Source of the DNA: Sphingomonas hankookensis
Lineage (GTDB): Bacteria; Pseudomonadota; Alphaproteobacteria; Sphingomonadales; Sphingomonadaceae
Assembly: GCF_022664465.1 (NCBI RefSeq)
Contig: NZ_JAKREV010000004.1
Location: 186,001-250,000, forward strand
Direction of reading: 5' to 3'
Length of the DNA stretch: 64,000 bases
Shown: one piece after another, positions 55,816 to 64,000 of the stretch
How positions within the stretch are numbered: position 1 is the first letter of the stretch
How the letters are laid out: the number at the start of each line of letters is the position of its first letter
Position numbers and translations under genes: made by a program
The notes under the pieces: model-generated
Told to the model about the DNA's origin: nothing
Databases searched by the model: none
The model's input: the letters and a program-made list of their open reading frames with translations, nothing else

Positions 55816-56052
55816 ATGGGTTTTGCTAAGAAGATGCTGATCGCGGCCTCGGCCGTTTCGATGACCGTTGCTCCGACGATCGCCAACGCTGCGAACGCTT
55901 CGAAGCTGTCGGTTGCCCGTGCGTCGGCTCCGGCCGCCAAGGGCGAAAAGCTGGCCGGCGGTGGCATCATCGTCGCCATCCTGGCAGCTGCTGCCGTCGT
56001 CGCCGGCATCGTTGTCGTCGCCGATTCGGACAGCGACTCGGACAGCAACTAA
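55816..56052 (+). CDS. Small exported protein with DSDSDS tail
   Basis: The 78-residue protein has a signal peptide (KKMLIAASAVSMTVAPTIANA), a short linker, a glycine/alanine-rich hydrophobic helix (GGGIIVAILAAAAVVAGIVVV) and an acidic tail DSDSDSDSN. GGGAG precedes the ATG. Such proteins are frequent in sphingomonads and of unknown role; the hydrophobic helix could insert in a membrane. The strong promoter context and terminator suggest high expression. Confidence 0.8.
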   Translation: MGFAKKMLIAASAVSMTVAPTIANAANASKLSVARASAPAAKGEKLAGGGIIVAILAAAAVVAGIVVVADSDSDSDSN

Positions 56053-56088
56053 TCGTTCCGCGCGGGCAACCGCGCACCGATCGGTAGG

Positions 56089-56116
56089 AAGGGCGTCCCG
56101 TTTGGGGCGCCCTTTT
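56089..56116 (+). terminator. Rho-independent terminator
   Basis: AAGGGCGTCCC pairs with GGGGCGCCCTT (one G-T pair) and is followed by TT. It ends the small DSDSDS-tailed gene. Confidence 0.85.
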
Positions 56117-56570
56117 GCGTTTGGACTGGGTGATTCGCACGGGTGTCCTTGGGCGCTACGTCGGCAGCGATGGCAGTGGTTGCTCCAAGCTTGATCCGTC
56201 GAAGAGCGATCGAAATTTATGCCGTACCCCTGCGCAGGCGGGCGCCAGAGCCCCAGATGTCGTCCTGTCGTTACCCTGGACCCCCGCCCACGCGGGGGTA
56301 CGTGGAGTGCGGCGGAACTGCCATGCGCCGCCCGCCTGAATCTTCGCCTGCGCGGGGGCGCACCCGCCGACGCTGGCGCGCTATCGTCGGATGGTCTGGA
56401 CCTCCGTCTACGCAGGGCACGACTGGCGGGAAATGCGCCTCATCCTCCCGGATTGTATCCGGCCTCGTCGCATGTCGATCGGCCCCAAGGGCGCCGTGCT
56501 CGGGTTGAATACGTCAAACACTCGGGCATGCCGGATCGCGCGATTGTACTCTGACCCGATACAGCAAGCG
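56117..56570. other. 454-bp gene-free stretch with GC palindromes
   Basis: No protein-like frame is seen. It contains several GC-rich short palindromes, including 56280-56299, of the same family as elsewhere. No RNA gene was recognised. Confidence 0.6.
56280..56299. repeat. REP-like palindrome ACCCCCGC/GCGGGGGT
   Basis: An 8-bp perfect stem with loop CCAC in the gene-free stretch. The surrounding TACCCTGGACCCCCGC...GCGGGGGTAC can pair further. Confidence 0.6.
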
Positions 56571-57353
56571 TCAATCGACGCTGGGGCCGGTTCCTTCCGG
56601 CAGCGCGGTGGTCAGGAATCGTTGCACCTCGTCGTGCAGCACCAGCGCGGTCAGGCGGCCGCTGCGATAGGCGCCAGTATCGATGCCGATCCGGTTCGGC
56701 CGGATATCGGGTTCGGCCGTCACGGTATGCCCGTGGACCACGAAGCGTTCGAACCGCCCGGTATGATCGAGGAACGGCGCGCGAATCCAGCGCAGGTCCG
56801 ATGACTTCTGCGCATCCAGCGCCACGCCAGGGCGGATGCCGGCATGGACCATCACATAGTCGCCGATCGCGATCTGGTCGGGCAGCGCGCGCAGGAAGTC
56901 GAGATGGGCGGTCGGCACATGGTCTTGCACCAGCTGCGCTACGCCCTTCAGATCGGCGGCTTCATAGGTTGCCTCGTCCACGCCGTAGCTAAGCAGCGTT
57001 TCCCGGCCACCGGCACGCACGAAGATGCCCAGCGACTGGCGCGCGCCTTCGGCAGCATGGAGCAGCAGTTCCTCGTGATTGCCGCACAGACAGGTGACGT
57101 CCTCGCTCGCCGCGCACAGCGTCATCACCCGTTCGACGACGCCGCGCGAATCCGGACCGCGATCGATCAGGTCGCCTAGGAAGATAAGCTTCACCCGGCG
57201 GTCACCACGGTCGGGATCGGCATCTATCCGCGCCAGCAAATCTTCGAGACAGTCCAGCCGCCCATGAACGTCGCCGATCGCATAGACGATCTGACCGTCG
57301 GGAATGCGGGGCGCCGGTGCTGCGGATTTGCGGAAAAGTCGGGAAAAAACCAT
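56571..57353 (-). CDS. Serine/threonine-type metallophosphatase
   Basis: The 260-residue protein has the calcineurin-like motifs in order: GDVHGRLDCL, LGDLIDRGPDSRGVVE, GNHEELLL, MVHAGIRPG and HGHTVTAEPDIRPNRIGIDTGA. It belongs with bacterial PrpA/PppA-like phosphatases or ApaH-like hydrolases; the compact size and GDxHG...GDxxDRG...GNHE pattern suit the former. Mn(II) is the probable cofactor. It is divergent from galU. Confidence 0.9.
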   Translation of the reverse strand: MVFSRLFRKSAAPAPRIPDGQIVYAIGDVHGRLDCLEDLLARIDADPDRGDRRVKLIFLGDLIDRGPDSRGVVERVMTLCAASEDVTCLCGNHEELLLHAAEGARQSLGIFVRAGGRETLLSYGVDEATYEAADLKGVAQLVQDHVPTAHLDFLRALPDQIAIGDYVMVHAGIRPGVALDAQKSSDLRWIRAPFLDHTGRFERFVVHGHTVTAEPDIRPNRIGIDTGAYRSGRLTALVLHDEVQRFLTTALPEGTGPSVD

Positions 57354-57514
57354 GATGCGCGATCGCCTCTAGGCGAAAGGGGCTGCACGTTCAATGAACC
57401 GTGGCGGCGGTGAACCCGAAGCGCCTAGAAGGCGTTGGGCGGCACGACGATGGCGATTTGCCAATCATCTACCGGCGTTCTATTGCGGCGCAGCAATTTT
57501 GAGGGATGGAAGCG

Positions 57515-58381
57515 ATGACGATCAAGAAGGTTCGCAAGGCAGTCTTTCCGGTCGCCGGTCTTGGCACCCGGTTCCTCCCTGCGACCAAATCGATGCCCAA
57601 GGAGATGCTGACCGTCGTCGACAAGCCGCTGATCCAGTATGCGGTCGAAGAGGCGCTGGAAGCCGGCATCGAACAGATCATCTTCGTCACCGGTCGGGGC
57701 AAGGGCGCGCTGGAGGATCATTTCGACGTTTCCTACGAACTGGAAGCGACGATGAAGGCCCGCGGCAAGTCGATGGCGCTGATCGAGGGTATCCGCCAGA
57801 AGCCTGGCAGCCCGGTCTATGTCCGTCAGCAGGAGCCGCTGGGTCTGGGCCATGCGGTGTGGTGCGCGCGCGAGATCGTCGGCGACGAGCCGTTCGCGGT
57901 GCTGCTGCCCGACGAACTGATGGTCGGCGGTTTCCTGAAGCAGATGGTTCAGGCCTATGAGCAGGTCGGCGGCAATGTCATTGGTGCGCTGGAAGTGCCC
58001 GACAGCGAGACCGACAAATACGGCATCATCTCGCCCGGCAAGCAGGACGGGCGCCTGACCGAAGTCACCGCGCTGGTCGAAAAGCCGAAGGGCAAGGCGC
58101 CGTCGAACCTGATGATCCCCGGCCGCTACATCCTGCAGCCCGAAGTGATGCAGATCCTCGATTCGCAGGAGCCGGGTGCGGGCGGCGAAATCCAGCTGAC
58201 CGACGCGATGGCGAAGCTGATCGGCAACCAGCCGTTCCATGGCTTCACCTTCGACGGCAAGCGCTACGACTGTGGCGACAAGGCCGGTTGGGTGCAGGCG
58301 AACATCGCGCTGGCACTGGCGCGGGCCGATATCGGTCCGGCGGTGCGGGCGTTTGCGCAGGAAGCGCTCGCCAACGGTTGA
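57515..58381 (+). CDS. galU: UTP-glucose-1-phosphate uridylyltransferase GalU
   Basis: GalU makes UDP-glucose for polysaccharide and glycolipid synthesis. The 288-residue protein has the nucleotidyltransferase signature VFPVAGLGTRFLPATKSMPKEML, GLGHAVWCAREI, the LLPDELM metal site and VEKPKGKAPSNLMIPGRY. The ATG at 57515 has GAGGG nine bases upstream; an ATG at 57506 would sit right against it. The gene is alone and ends at a palindrome. Confidence 0.96.
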   Translation: MTIKKVRKAVFPVAGLGTRFLPATKSMPKEMLTVVDKPLIQYAVEEALEAGIEQIIFVTGRGKGALEDHFDVSYELEATMKARGKSMALIEGIRQKPGSPVYVRQQEPLGLGHAVWCAREIVGDEPFAVLLPDELMVGGFLKQMVQAYEQVGGNVIGALEVPDSETDKYGIISPGKQDGRLTEVTALVEKPKGKAPSNLMIPGRYILQPEVMQILDSQEPGAGGEIQLTDAMAKLIGNQPFHGFTFDGKRYDCGDKAGWVQANIALALARADIGPAVRAFAQEALANG

Positions 58382-58389
58382 GGGGTTCG

Positions 58390-58412
58390 GGGCGGGGGCG
58401 TTGCTCCCGCCC
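58390..58412. terminator. Hairpin between convergent galU and dsrE-like genes
   Basis: GGGCGGGGGC pairs with GCTCCCGCCC (one G-T) around GTT. It lacks a T-run, so its terminator role is tentative. Confidence 0.5.
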
Positions 58413-58413
58413 G

Positions 58414-58755
58414 CTACAGGGTGACCAGCCGGTCGTCCGCCAGCGTCGTGAGCAGGTCGATCATGCCGCCTGCCGCGACGTTCGCATGCTCGGCCGATAT
58501 ACCGGCGAGGGCGAGGCCGGTCTGGCACGCGTTCAGCTCTACGCCGCTCTCGGTCGCCATCGCGCGCAGTTCGGCAAGATCGGGCAAGCCGGCGGGCGCC
58601 GAACCGCGCGCGGTCAACACTGCAACCGCCTGTTCATGCAGATAGACCCGCATCCGCCCGCCGAGCGCGGCGCCGGCGCAGGCCATGGTCAGCGCCGCAC
58701 GGAACCGGTCAGGGTCGGGGCTGACGACGACGATCGTCAGCCCGCGCATCGGCAT
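58414..58755 (-). CDS. DsrE-like protein
   Basis: The 113-residue protein starts with the DsrE/F-type nucleotide-like strand (LTIVVVSPDPDRFRAALTMACAGAALG). It has RVYLHEQAV and then GVELNACQTGLALAG, in which a Cys sits in the position used for sulfur transfer in this family. The start 58755 has AAGGA at the right distance. It overlaps the ThiF-like gene by 19 bp, so a shared sulfur-trafficking role is plausible. Confidence 0.75.
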   Translation of the reverse strand: MPMRGLTIVVVSPDPDRFRAALTMACAGAALGGRMRVYLHEQAVAVLTARGSAPAGLPDLAELRAMATESGVELNACQTGLALAGISAEHANVAAGGMIDLLTTLADDRLVTL

Positions 58756-59486
58756 CCGGGGTCCTTGGGCAGGGTGAGCGTGCGAAAGCGGAAGGCGAGC
58801 AGATCGGCAATCAATACCCGCCCGGCGGGATCGTCGCCGAACCCTATGATCGCGCGCATCGCTTCCAGCGCGGCCATGCTGCCGATGATCCCGGTCAGCG
58901 CGCCTAACACGCCCTGATCGGCGCAGCTGGCATCGGCACGCGCGGGATCGTCGCCGACGAAGCAGCGATAGCAGGGGAGGTGGGGCTCCCATCCGCGGAA
59001 CACGCCCAACTGCCCCTCGAACTGGCCGACCGCTGCCGACACCAGCGGAATACGCGCCGTCAGCGCCGCATCGGCGACCACCAGCCGCGTCGCGAAATTG
59101 TCGCAGCCATCGACCACCACATCGGCACCGGCCAGCAGGTCGGCGGCGTTGCCGGCGTGGATGCGCAGCGCATGCGGCTCGACCGCGACGAACGGATTGA
59201 TCCGTGCCAGCGCCGCCGCCACCGCCGCAACCTTCGGCATTCCGATATCGGCATCGGCGAACAGCGTCTGGCGCTGCAGATTACTGGCATCGACGCGGTC
59301 GTCGTCGATCACGACCAGCGTGCCGACCCCGGCCGCGGCGAGATATTGCAAGGCGGGCGACCCGATGCCGCCCGCGCCGATCACGACCACGCGGGCCGCT
59401 TTCAGTGCCGCCTGTCCCGCGCCGCCGACTTCGCGCAGGACGAGGTGGCGGGCATAGCGGTCGAGTTCGGCGTCGGAAAAACTCAT
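58737..59486 (-). CDS. ThiF/MoeB-type adenylyltransferase
   Basis: The 249-residue protein is an E1-like enzyme that adenylates ubiquitin-like sulfur carriers. Marks are RYARHLVLREVGGAGQ near the start, VVIGAGGIGSPALQYLAAAGVG (ATP loop), DDDRVDASNLQRQTLF, DGCDNFATRLVVADAAL and the CYRCF plus GCRC zinc pairs. Whether MoaD or ThiS is the partner is not clear from sequence. It shares ATGA with the exported protein gene upstream. Confidence 0.92.
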   Translation of the reverse strand: MSFSDAELDRYARHLVLREVGGAGQAALKAARVVVIGAGGIGSPALQYLAAAGVGTLVVIDDDRVDASNLQRQTLFADADIGMPKVAAVAAALARINPFVAVEPHALRIHAGNAADLLAGADVVVDGCDNFATRLVVADAALTARIPLVSAAVGQFEGQLGVFRGWEPHLPCYRCFVGDDPARADASCADQGVLGALTGIIGSMAALEAMRAIIGFGDDPAGRVLIADLLAFRFRTLTLPKDPGCRCAG

Positions 59487-59917
59487 TCGACCCAATCGAA
59501 CAGCAGCACCGCGCGATACCAGCTGCCGGCATTGACGAAGCGGGGCACCAGGTTGCCGCGCGCATAGCTGACGACCAGCCCCGCGGCATATTGTTCGACC
59601 GTCGGGCAATTGATCGCGCGCGGGATGGTGGCGCGCACGACGTGGTCGTCGCCGATCAGCACCGCGACATCGACCCGCAACTGCGCATTGCCCGCGACCG
59701 GGATCGGGTGCGGGCACCCGGTACGCTTCATTTCGGCAAGGACGAACGCGTTCATCTGCGGCGTCGGGCGCGGTGTGCGGCGATAGGGGAGCGGCGGCAG
59801 CGCCTCCCAGTCGATCGGCGACCGCGCCACCGGCGCGACCTGCACCTCTGCCGGCGGCATCAGCGGGGCGACCGGCGTCAGCTGCAAGGCCATGCCGAGC
59901 AGGGCGAGCGCCGTCAT
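59483..59917 (-). CDS. Small exported protein, function unknown
   Basis: The 144-residue protein has a weak signal peptide ([18 protein letters not shown]). The mature part has a Cys pair (KRTGCPHP and [12 protein letters not shown]) and ends in LFDWVE. It lies between dut and the ThiF-like gene, overlapping both by 4 bp. The pattern is found in sphingomonad operons of this type but I do not recognise a function. Confidence 0.7.
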   Translation of the reverse strand: MTALALLGMALQLTPVAPLMPPAEVQVAPVARSPIDWEALPPLPYRRTPRPTPQMNAFVLAEMKRTGCPHPIPVAGNAQLRVDVAVLIGDDHVVRATIPRAINCPTVEQYAAGLVVSYARGNLVPRFVNAGSWYRAVLLFDWVE

Positions 59918-60351
59918 CGCCCGGTCGACCCGAACCCGCCAGCGCCGCGGGCGGTGTCGTCCAGCGAATCGACTTCGTCGAGCGTCGCGCGCAGCACCGG
60001 GGCGGGGACCAGTTGCGCGACTCGTTCGCCGCGCACGACGCGGAACGGTTCCTGTCCCAGATTGGCGAGGATCACCTTCACCTCGCCGCGATAGTCGCTG
60101 TCGATCGTACCCGGCGTATTGAGGCAGGTGATGCCGTGCTTGAGCGCCAGCCCCGAACGCGGGCGGACCTGCACCTCATATCCTTCGGGAATCGCCATGG
60201 CGAAGCCGGTGGCGACGGCATGGCGTGCGCCGGGGACCAGTTCGACGTCTTCGGCCGCGACCACGTCCATTCCCGCCGCACCGGCTGTGGCATAGGCGGG
60301 CAGCGGCAGGCCGGCGCCGTGCGGCAGACGGAGCAGGCGCAGCGCGATCAC
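59914..60351 (-). CDS. dut: dUTPase
   Basis: The 145-residue trimeric dUTPase has motifs [41 protein letters not shown] and a final [11 protein letters not shown] that closes over the nucleotide. It removes dUTP and supplies dUMP. A GTG start (60351) is taken because it overlaps the upstream hydrolase stop as GTGA and gives the usual length. Confidence 0.95.
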   Translation of the reverse strand: MIALRLLRLPHGAGLPLPAYATAGAAGMDVVAAEDVELVPGARHAVATGFAMAIPEGYEVQVRPRSGLALKHGITCLNTPGTIDSDYRGEVKVILANLGQEPFRVVRGERVAQLVPAPVLRATLDEVDSLDDTARGAGGFGSTGR

Positions 60352-61148
60352 GGCGTCACCTTCGCATTCTGCTGCAGTACCGGATCGGCGGACATGCGGC
60401 GCACCGCGTCGATCAGGTCGGGGTCGCCGAGCAGGTCGTGGCCGCGTCCGGGCAGCACGCGATAGTCGGTGGCGATGCCGCGCAGCGCCAGCGCCTCGGC
60501 ATAGGCGCGCGAGAAGCGTTGCGGGGTGTCGGTATCGTCCGACCCGACCAGCAGCGCGACCCGCGTCGCCGGCGCGACGCCGCCGACCGTCATCAGTGGA
60601 TCGAAGCTGGACACCGGCGTGGCGAAGCCGCCATGCCCCTGTTTCGCGCGATATTTGCGCCATTCGGGCAGCATGCACGGGCACCCGGCCAGCACCACGC
60701 CGTCGACCAGCCCCGGTCGGATGCCGGTCAGCGCCGCCGCCATCGCCGCGCCGCCCGATTGCCCGACAAGGATCGTGCGCGCCTGTGGATAGCGGGCCCG
60801 CCACTGGGCGATGCTGTCGCCCACCGCCGCGATCCGTTCGGCGGTATAGCTGTCGCCCCCGATCCCGCCGCGCATCCCCGGCGAGCTGTTGCCCGCCGCG
60901 TCGCGATAGCCCGGCCGCAGCAGCGCGATTGCGCGCGCATGGGGAATGGCATCGGCGATGGCGTGCGCCGCGTCGGCGAATGCCGCGGGCACGTCGCCAT
61001 CACCATCGCCATGCAGCACCAGCACCAGGGTCCGCACGTCGCGCGCCGCATCGGGGCCGAAGCTCTGCGCCGACAGCGCGGGCGAGGACGACCCATGCGT
61101 CGCGCAACCGGCGGCGGCGAGGAGCAGCAGGGGACTAAGCCAGCGCAT
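60348..61148 (-). CDS. Lipoprotein alpha/beta hydrolase
   Basis: The 266-residue protein has a lipoprotein signal (LLLLAAAGC with the lipobox Cys). It then has an alpha/beta hydrolase fold: [11 protein letters not shown], the nucleophile elbow VGQSGG, an acid in SDDTDTPQ and the terminal His in [10 protein letters not shown]. It may be an esterase or polyhydroxyalkanoate-depolymerase-like enzyme at the outer membrane. It overlaps coaBC by 14 bp and dut by 4. Confidence 0.82.
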   Translation of the reverse strand: MRWLSPLLLLAAAGCATHGSSSPALSAQSFGPDAARDVRTLVLVLHGDGDGDVPAAFADAAHAIADAIPHARAIALLRPGYRDAAGNSSPGMRGGIGGDSYTAERIAAVGDSIAQWRARYPQARTILVGQSGGAAMAAALTGIRPGLVDGVVLAGCPCMLPEWRKYRAKQGHGGFATPVSSFDPLMTVGGVAPATRVALLVGSDDTDTPQRFSRAYAEALALRGIATDYRVLPGRGHDLLGDPDLIDAVRRMSADPVLQQNAKVTP

Positions 61149-62313
61149 CGGCGATCCGATCGGCAAGGCGCGCGGCGATATCGCCCTTGGGTGCGTCGGC
61201 CCAGTGCTCGACCCCGTCAGCGGTGACCAAATGGACGGCGTTGCGATCGCCGCCCATGACATCGCCCGACACGTCGTTGGCGACGATCCAGTCGGCATTC
61301 TTGGCGGTCCGCTTGGCAGTGGCATAGGGGAGTACGTCGTCGGTTTCGGCCGCGAAGCCGATCAGCAGGCGCGGGCGGCGTGGCGATCGACCCAGCATCG
61401 CGAGGATATCGGGATTGGGCTGCAGCGTCAGCGTCGGCGGACCGTCGCCTTTCTTCAGCTTCGACGGCGCCGCTTCGACATGCCAGTCGGCGACCGCGGC
61501 GACCATCACCGCGGCATCGGCGGGCAGCGCCTGGGCCACGGCATTGGCCATGTCGCGCGCCGATTCGACGTCGATGCGGGTGACCCCCGTCGGGGTAGGC
61601 AGCGTCACCGGCCCGGCGACCAGCGTTACGTCCGCCCCCCGCGCGGCACAGGCGGCGGCGATCGCGAACCCCTGTTTCCCCGACGACCGGTTGGCAAGGT
61701 AGCGGACCGGATCGATCGGCTCATGCGTCGGTCCGGCGGTGATCAGGATGCGGCGACCGGCCAGCGATGGTGGCGCGGCCGCGGTCGTCATCGCTTCGAT
61801 CGCGGCAACGATCGCGACCGGTTCGGGCAGGCGGCCGGGACCGAACTCGCCGCACGCCATCGCGCCTTCGTCGGGCTCCATCACCGTCACGCCATCGCCG
61901 CGCAGCGTCGCGACGTTGCGAACCGTCGCGGCATGCTGCCACATGCGCACGTTCATGGCGGGCACCGCCAGCACCGGCTTGTCGGTCGCGAGCAGCAGCG
62001 TGGTGGCAAGATCGCTGGCGACCCCCGCCGCCATCCGCGCCAGCAGGTCGGCGGTCGCGGGCGCGACGACGACCAGATCGGCCTGACGGCTGAGTTGGAT
62101 ATGGCCCATCTCCGCCTCGTCTTTCAAATCCCACAGGCTGGTATGGACCGGTTGTTCGCTCAGCGCCGCCAGCGTCATCGGCGTCACGAACTGCGCACCG
62201 CCATCGGTCAGGACGCAGCGGACGCTATGCCCGGCCCCGCGCAGCAGGCGGATCAGCTCGCACGCCTTGTACGCGGCGATGCCACCACCGACGATCAGCA
62301 ATATGCGTGTCAT
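61135..62313 (-). CDS. coaBC: CoaBC: phosphopantothenoylcysteine synthetase/decarboxylase
   Basis: The 392-residue bifunctional enzyme makes 4'-phosphopantetheine for coenzyme A. The CoaC half (1-~180) has GGIAAYKACELIR, PATADLLARMAAGVASDL and the catalytic Cys in MACGEFGPGR. The CoaB half begins ILITAGPTHEPIDPVRYLANRSSGKQG and holds KLKKGDGPPTL and GFAAETDD. It shares ATGA with the membrane protein upstream. Confidence 0.96.
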   Translation of the reverse strand: MTRILLIVGGGIAAYKACELIRLLRGAGHSVRCVLTDGGAQFVTPMTLAALSEQPVHTSLWDLKDEAEMGHIQLSRQADLVVVAPATADLLARMAAGVASDLATTLLLATDKPVLAVPAMNVRMWQHAATVRNVATLRGDGVTVMEPDEGAMACGEFGPGRLPEPVAIVAAIEAMTTAAAPPSLAGRRILITAGPTHEPIDPVRYLANRSSGKQGFAIAAACAARGADVTLVAGPVTLPTPTGVTRIDVESARDMANAVAQALPADAAVMVAAVADWHVEAAPSKLKKGDGPPTLTLQPNPDILAMLGRSPRRPRLLIGFAAETDDVLPYATAKRTAKNADWIVANDVSGDVMGGDRNAVHLVTADGVEHWADAPKGDIAARLADRIADALA

Positions 62314-63404
62314 CGCGTGATCCTCTGCACCCGAACGCGCCGTCTGTCGAGCAACGTCCGCGTCAGGTCGCGCGCAGCATCGGGCAGGAACGCCATCCCG
62401 ACCAGATAGGCGGGGGCGGCGGCCAATACCCAATAAAAGGTGTCGGTCCGTGCGAACAACGCGATCGCCGCCGCATAGCCACCGAACGTCAGCACCGCGC
62501 GCAGGCCGAGCGGCCCCGGCGCCGCCGCCCAGCCGATCAGCGCCAGCATCGCCAGCGGCGCGCCCAGCCACCACGGCAGCAGCGTCAGCGCGGTCGAGCG
62601 TGCCATGGCGGAGGCGAACAGCCCCGGCCCGTGCAACCCGCTCCACCCCGGCGACACCGCGTCGAGTGGCCCGGCGATCGTGGCGACGGCGCGCGCATGG
62701 AGTGACAGCAGCGCGACGAACACCAGCAGCGCCGCGATCCAGCCCAGCGCCTCGCGCCGCCGCCCCTCGACCAGTGCCATCGCCAGCATCACCAGTGCAT
62801 AGAGCGCCGCCGTTTCGCGGATCAGCATGGCGCAGAGCGCAATCGCGACCGGCTCGATCCAGCGATCGTCGCGGCGGATGGCGAGCGACAGGGCGATCAG
62901 CAGCCCCGCCCACAGGTCATGGAAATGCACCAGCGACGGCTGGACGAAGGCGACCATGCCGCCCGCCAGCAGGAACAGTGCGGTGATCCTCGGGCTCCCC
63001 CGCGCGAACCACTCGCCGATCCGCCGGGTCCAGGCGAGCCCGGTGGCGATGGCGAGCAACACCATGGCGATGACCGGGACGATGTCGGGCAACGCGGCCT
63101 GCACCACCGCCAGCGTCGGCAGGCGCACGGCGGGGAAAGGACGCAGCGGATAGCCGCCCGCGCGCAACTCCTGCGCAGCGACGCCATAATAATCGCCGCC
63201 CGCGCGCAGGCCGTCGACTACCGCACCGTACAGGCCGAGATCGGTCTGCCCACTGCCGCGCACGCCGCTATCCTCGCCCGGTTGAACCCATGCCGATCCC
63301 AGCAGCAGCGCGAACAGGATTGCGAGCGCAACGGCGATCGCCGGGCGCACGCATGCGAACCGGCTGGACGACGACAGCCATATCGGCGGCCGCGGACGGA
63401 TCAT
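62310..63404 (-). CDS. Polytopic membrane protein
   Basis: The 364-residue protein has about eight to nine hydrophobic helices and an N-terminal basic stretch. The layout recalls glycosyltransferase-like membrane proteins (an early extracytoplasmic D-Y-G region LRAGGDYYGVAAQELRAGGYP) but no catalytic Asp pair is certain. It sits between ubiB and coaBC with 4-bp overlaps on both sides. The role is not known. Confidence 0.75.
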   Translation of the reverse strand: MIRPRPPIWLSSSSRFACVRPAIAVALAILFALLLGSAWVQPGEDSGVRGSGQTDLGLYGAVVDGLRAGGDYYGVAAQELRAGGYPLRPFPAVRLPTLAVVQAALPDIVPVIAMVLLAIATGLAWTRRIGEWFARGSPRITALFLLAGGMVAFVQPSLVHFHDLWAGLLIALSLAIRRDDRWIEPVAIALCAMLIRETAALYALVMLAMALVEGRRREALGWIAALLVFVALLSLHARAVATIAGPLDAVSPGWSGLHGPGLFASAMARSTALTLLPWWLGAPLAMLALIGWAAAPGPLGLRAVLTFGGYAAAIALFARTDTFYWVLAAAPAYLVGMAFLPDAARDLTRTLLDRRRVRVQRITR

Positions 63405-64000
63405 CCCAGCAGCTGCATCAGGCCGGCACCCGCCGCACCGCTTGCGAGGGCAACGAGGCCATAGCGCCAGCCGCCGCCGACCTTGATCACCGCGATATCG
63501 GGCAGCGGCGGGGAGGGCGGGGCGCCGCCGGGGCCGGGATAGCGCGCCTCGATATTGCGCAGCAGGTCGGGCAGCCGCGCGAAGGTGCGCAGGTCGGTGA
63601 TGATCCGGTCGGCGACCATCGCCTCCGGCCCCAACTCGTCGCGAATCCAGCCGCGCACGAACGGCGCCGCCGTCTCCCACAAATTGATGTCGGGATCGAG
63701 TGCGGTCGCCACGCCCTCGACCATCACCATCGTCTTTTGCAGCAGGAGCAAATGCGGCTGGGTCTGCATGTCGAAGTCGCGCGTGATGTTGAACAGCGAA
63801 TCGAGCATCATGCCGACCGACATGTCCTTGACCGCAAGGCCCCGCATCGGTTCGCCCACCGCCCGCAGCGCGGTCGCGAATTCGGCGACATTGTGGTGGG
63901 CGGGGACATAGCCCGCCTCGAAATGGATTTCCGCGACGCGCTTATAGTCACCGGTGATCAGGCCGTAGAGGATTTCGGCCAGCCACACCCGCGCGCGCCG
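63401..64000 (-). CDS. ubiB: UbiB family protein (5' end outside window)
   Basis: The 199 visible C-terminal residues match UbiB/ABC1: YGLITGDYKRVAEIHFEAGYVP, then the C-terminal membrane helix near YGLVALASGAAGAGLMQLLG. UbiB supports ubiquinone synthesis. The N-terminal kinase-like domain lies beyond 64000. It is the first visible gene of the minus-strand chain, and the stop overlaps the next gene by ATGA. Confidence 0.93.
   Translation of the reverse strand, partial: RRARVWLAEILYGLITGDYKRVAEIHFEAGYVPAHHNVAEFATALRAVGEPMRGLAVKDMSVGMMLDSLFNITRDFDMQTQPHLLLLQKTMVMVEGVATALDPDINLWETAAPFVRGWIRDELGPEAMVADRIITDLRTFARLPDLLRNIEARYPGPGGAPPSPPLPDIAVIKVGGGWRYGLVALASGAAGAGLMQLLG

Overview
The window is a high-GC chromosomal segment that looks like an alphaproteobacterium of the Sphingomonadales (Sphingomonas or a close relative). 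The reasons are the GC-rich codon use, a single RelA/SpoT-type enzyme, ClpS, class I PHA synthase with a phasin, a small secreted DSDSDS-tailed protein, the ubiB-coaBC-dut-moeB arrangement, and scattered short palindromes of the type CGTCATTCCCGC/GCGGGAATGACG. No rRNA, tRNA, CRISPR array, insertion sequence or prophage was seen.

Region 1 (1-16943) is a flagellar locus. A tightly overlapping plus-strand operon runs flgI (cut by the window edge), flgB, flgC, fliE, fliF, a 96-residue unknown, fliH, fliI, fliJ, a fliK-position gene, flgD, flgE, a FliM-like SpoA protein, fliN, fliO, fliP, a FliA-type sigma factor, a TPR protein and one unknown. A convergent minus-strand operon holds fliQ, fliR, flhB, flhA and a TPR protein. 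Several parts look reduced or divergent: FliF is only 374 residues, FliM is little more than its C-terminal domain, FlgD is short, FlhB has NPEH where NPTH is expected, and no FliG is recognisable between fliF and fliH.

Region 2 (17144-27621) is a polymorphic toxin locus. A 3297-residue YD/RHS-repeat protein carries a LysM domain, hydrophobic glycine-rich segments and a C-terminal domain that resembles NucA/NucB deoxyribonucleases. It overlaps by GTGA a more AT-rich SUKH (SMI1/KNR4) family gene, the likely immunity protein.

Region 3 (27653-41874) is mostly housekeeping and storage metabolism: the (p)ppGpp synthetase/hydrolase, small secreted or membrane proteins, an HxlR regulator, an alanine-type aminotransferase, PHA synthase and phasin, ClpS, a DJ-1/PfpI protein, MurA, an exported aldose 1-epimerase and a CDF metal exporter. 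A 34-bp perfect inverted repeat flanked by two further hairpins lies upstream of the (p)ppGpp gene.

Region 4 (42192-53413) combines signalling with sulfate activation: a REC-GGDEF-EAL protein overlapping a histidine kinase, the cysD-cysNC-cysQ operon with a possible short leader peptide and hairpin, an EAL protein, and a TPR sensor kinase followed by a single-domain response regulator.

Region 5 (53536-64000) holds rpsU, an FKBP-type isomerase, a PDZ-M48 protease, the small DSDSDS protein, a metallophosphatase and galU. It ends with a minus-strand chain in which each gene overlaps the next: ubiB (cut by the edge), a membrane protein, coaBC, a lipoprotein hydrolase, dut, a small exported protein, a ThiF/MoeB-type enzyme and a DsrE-like protein.
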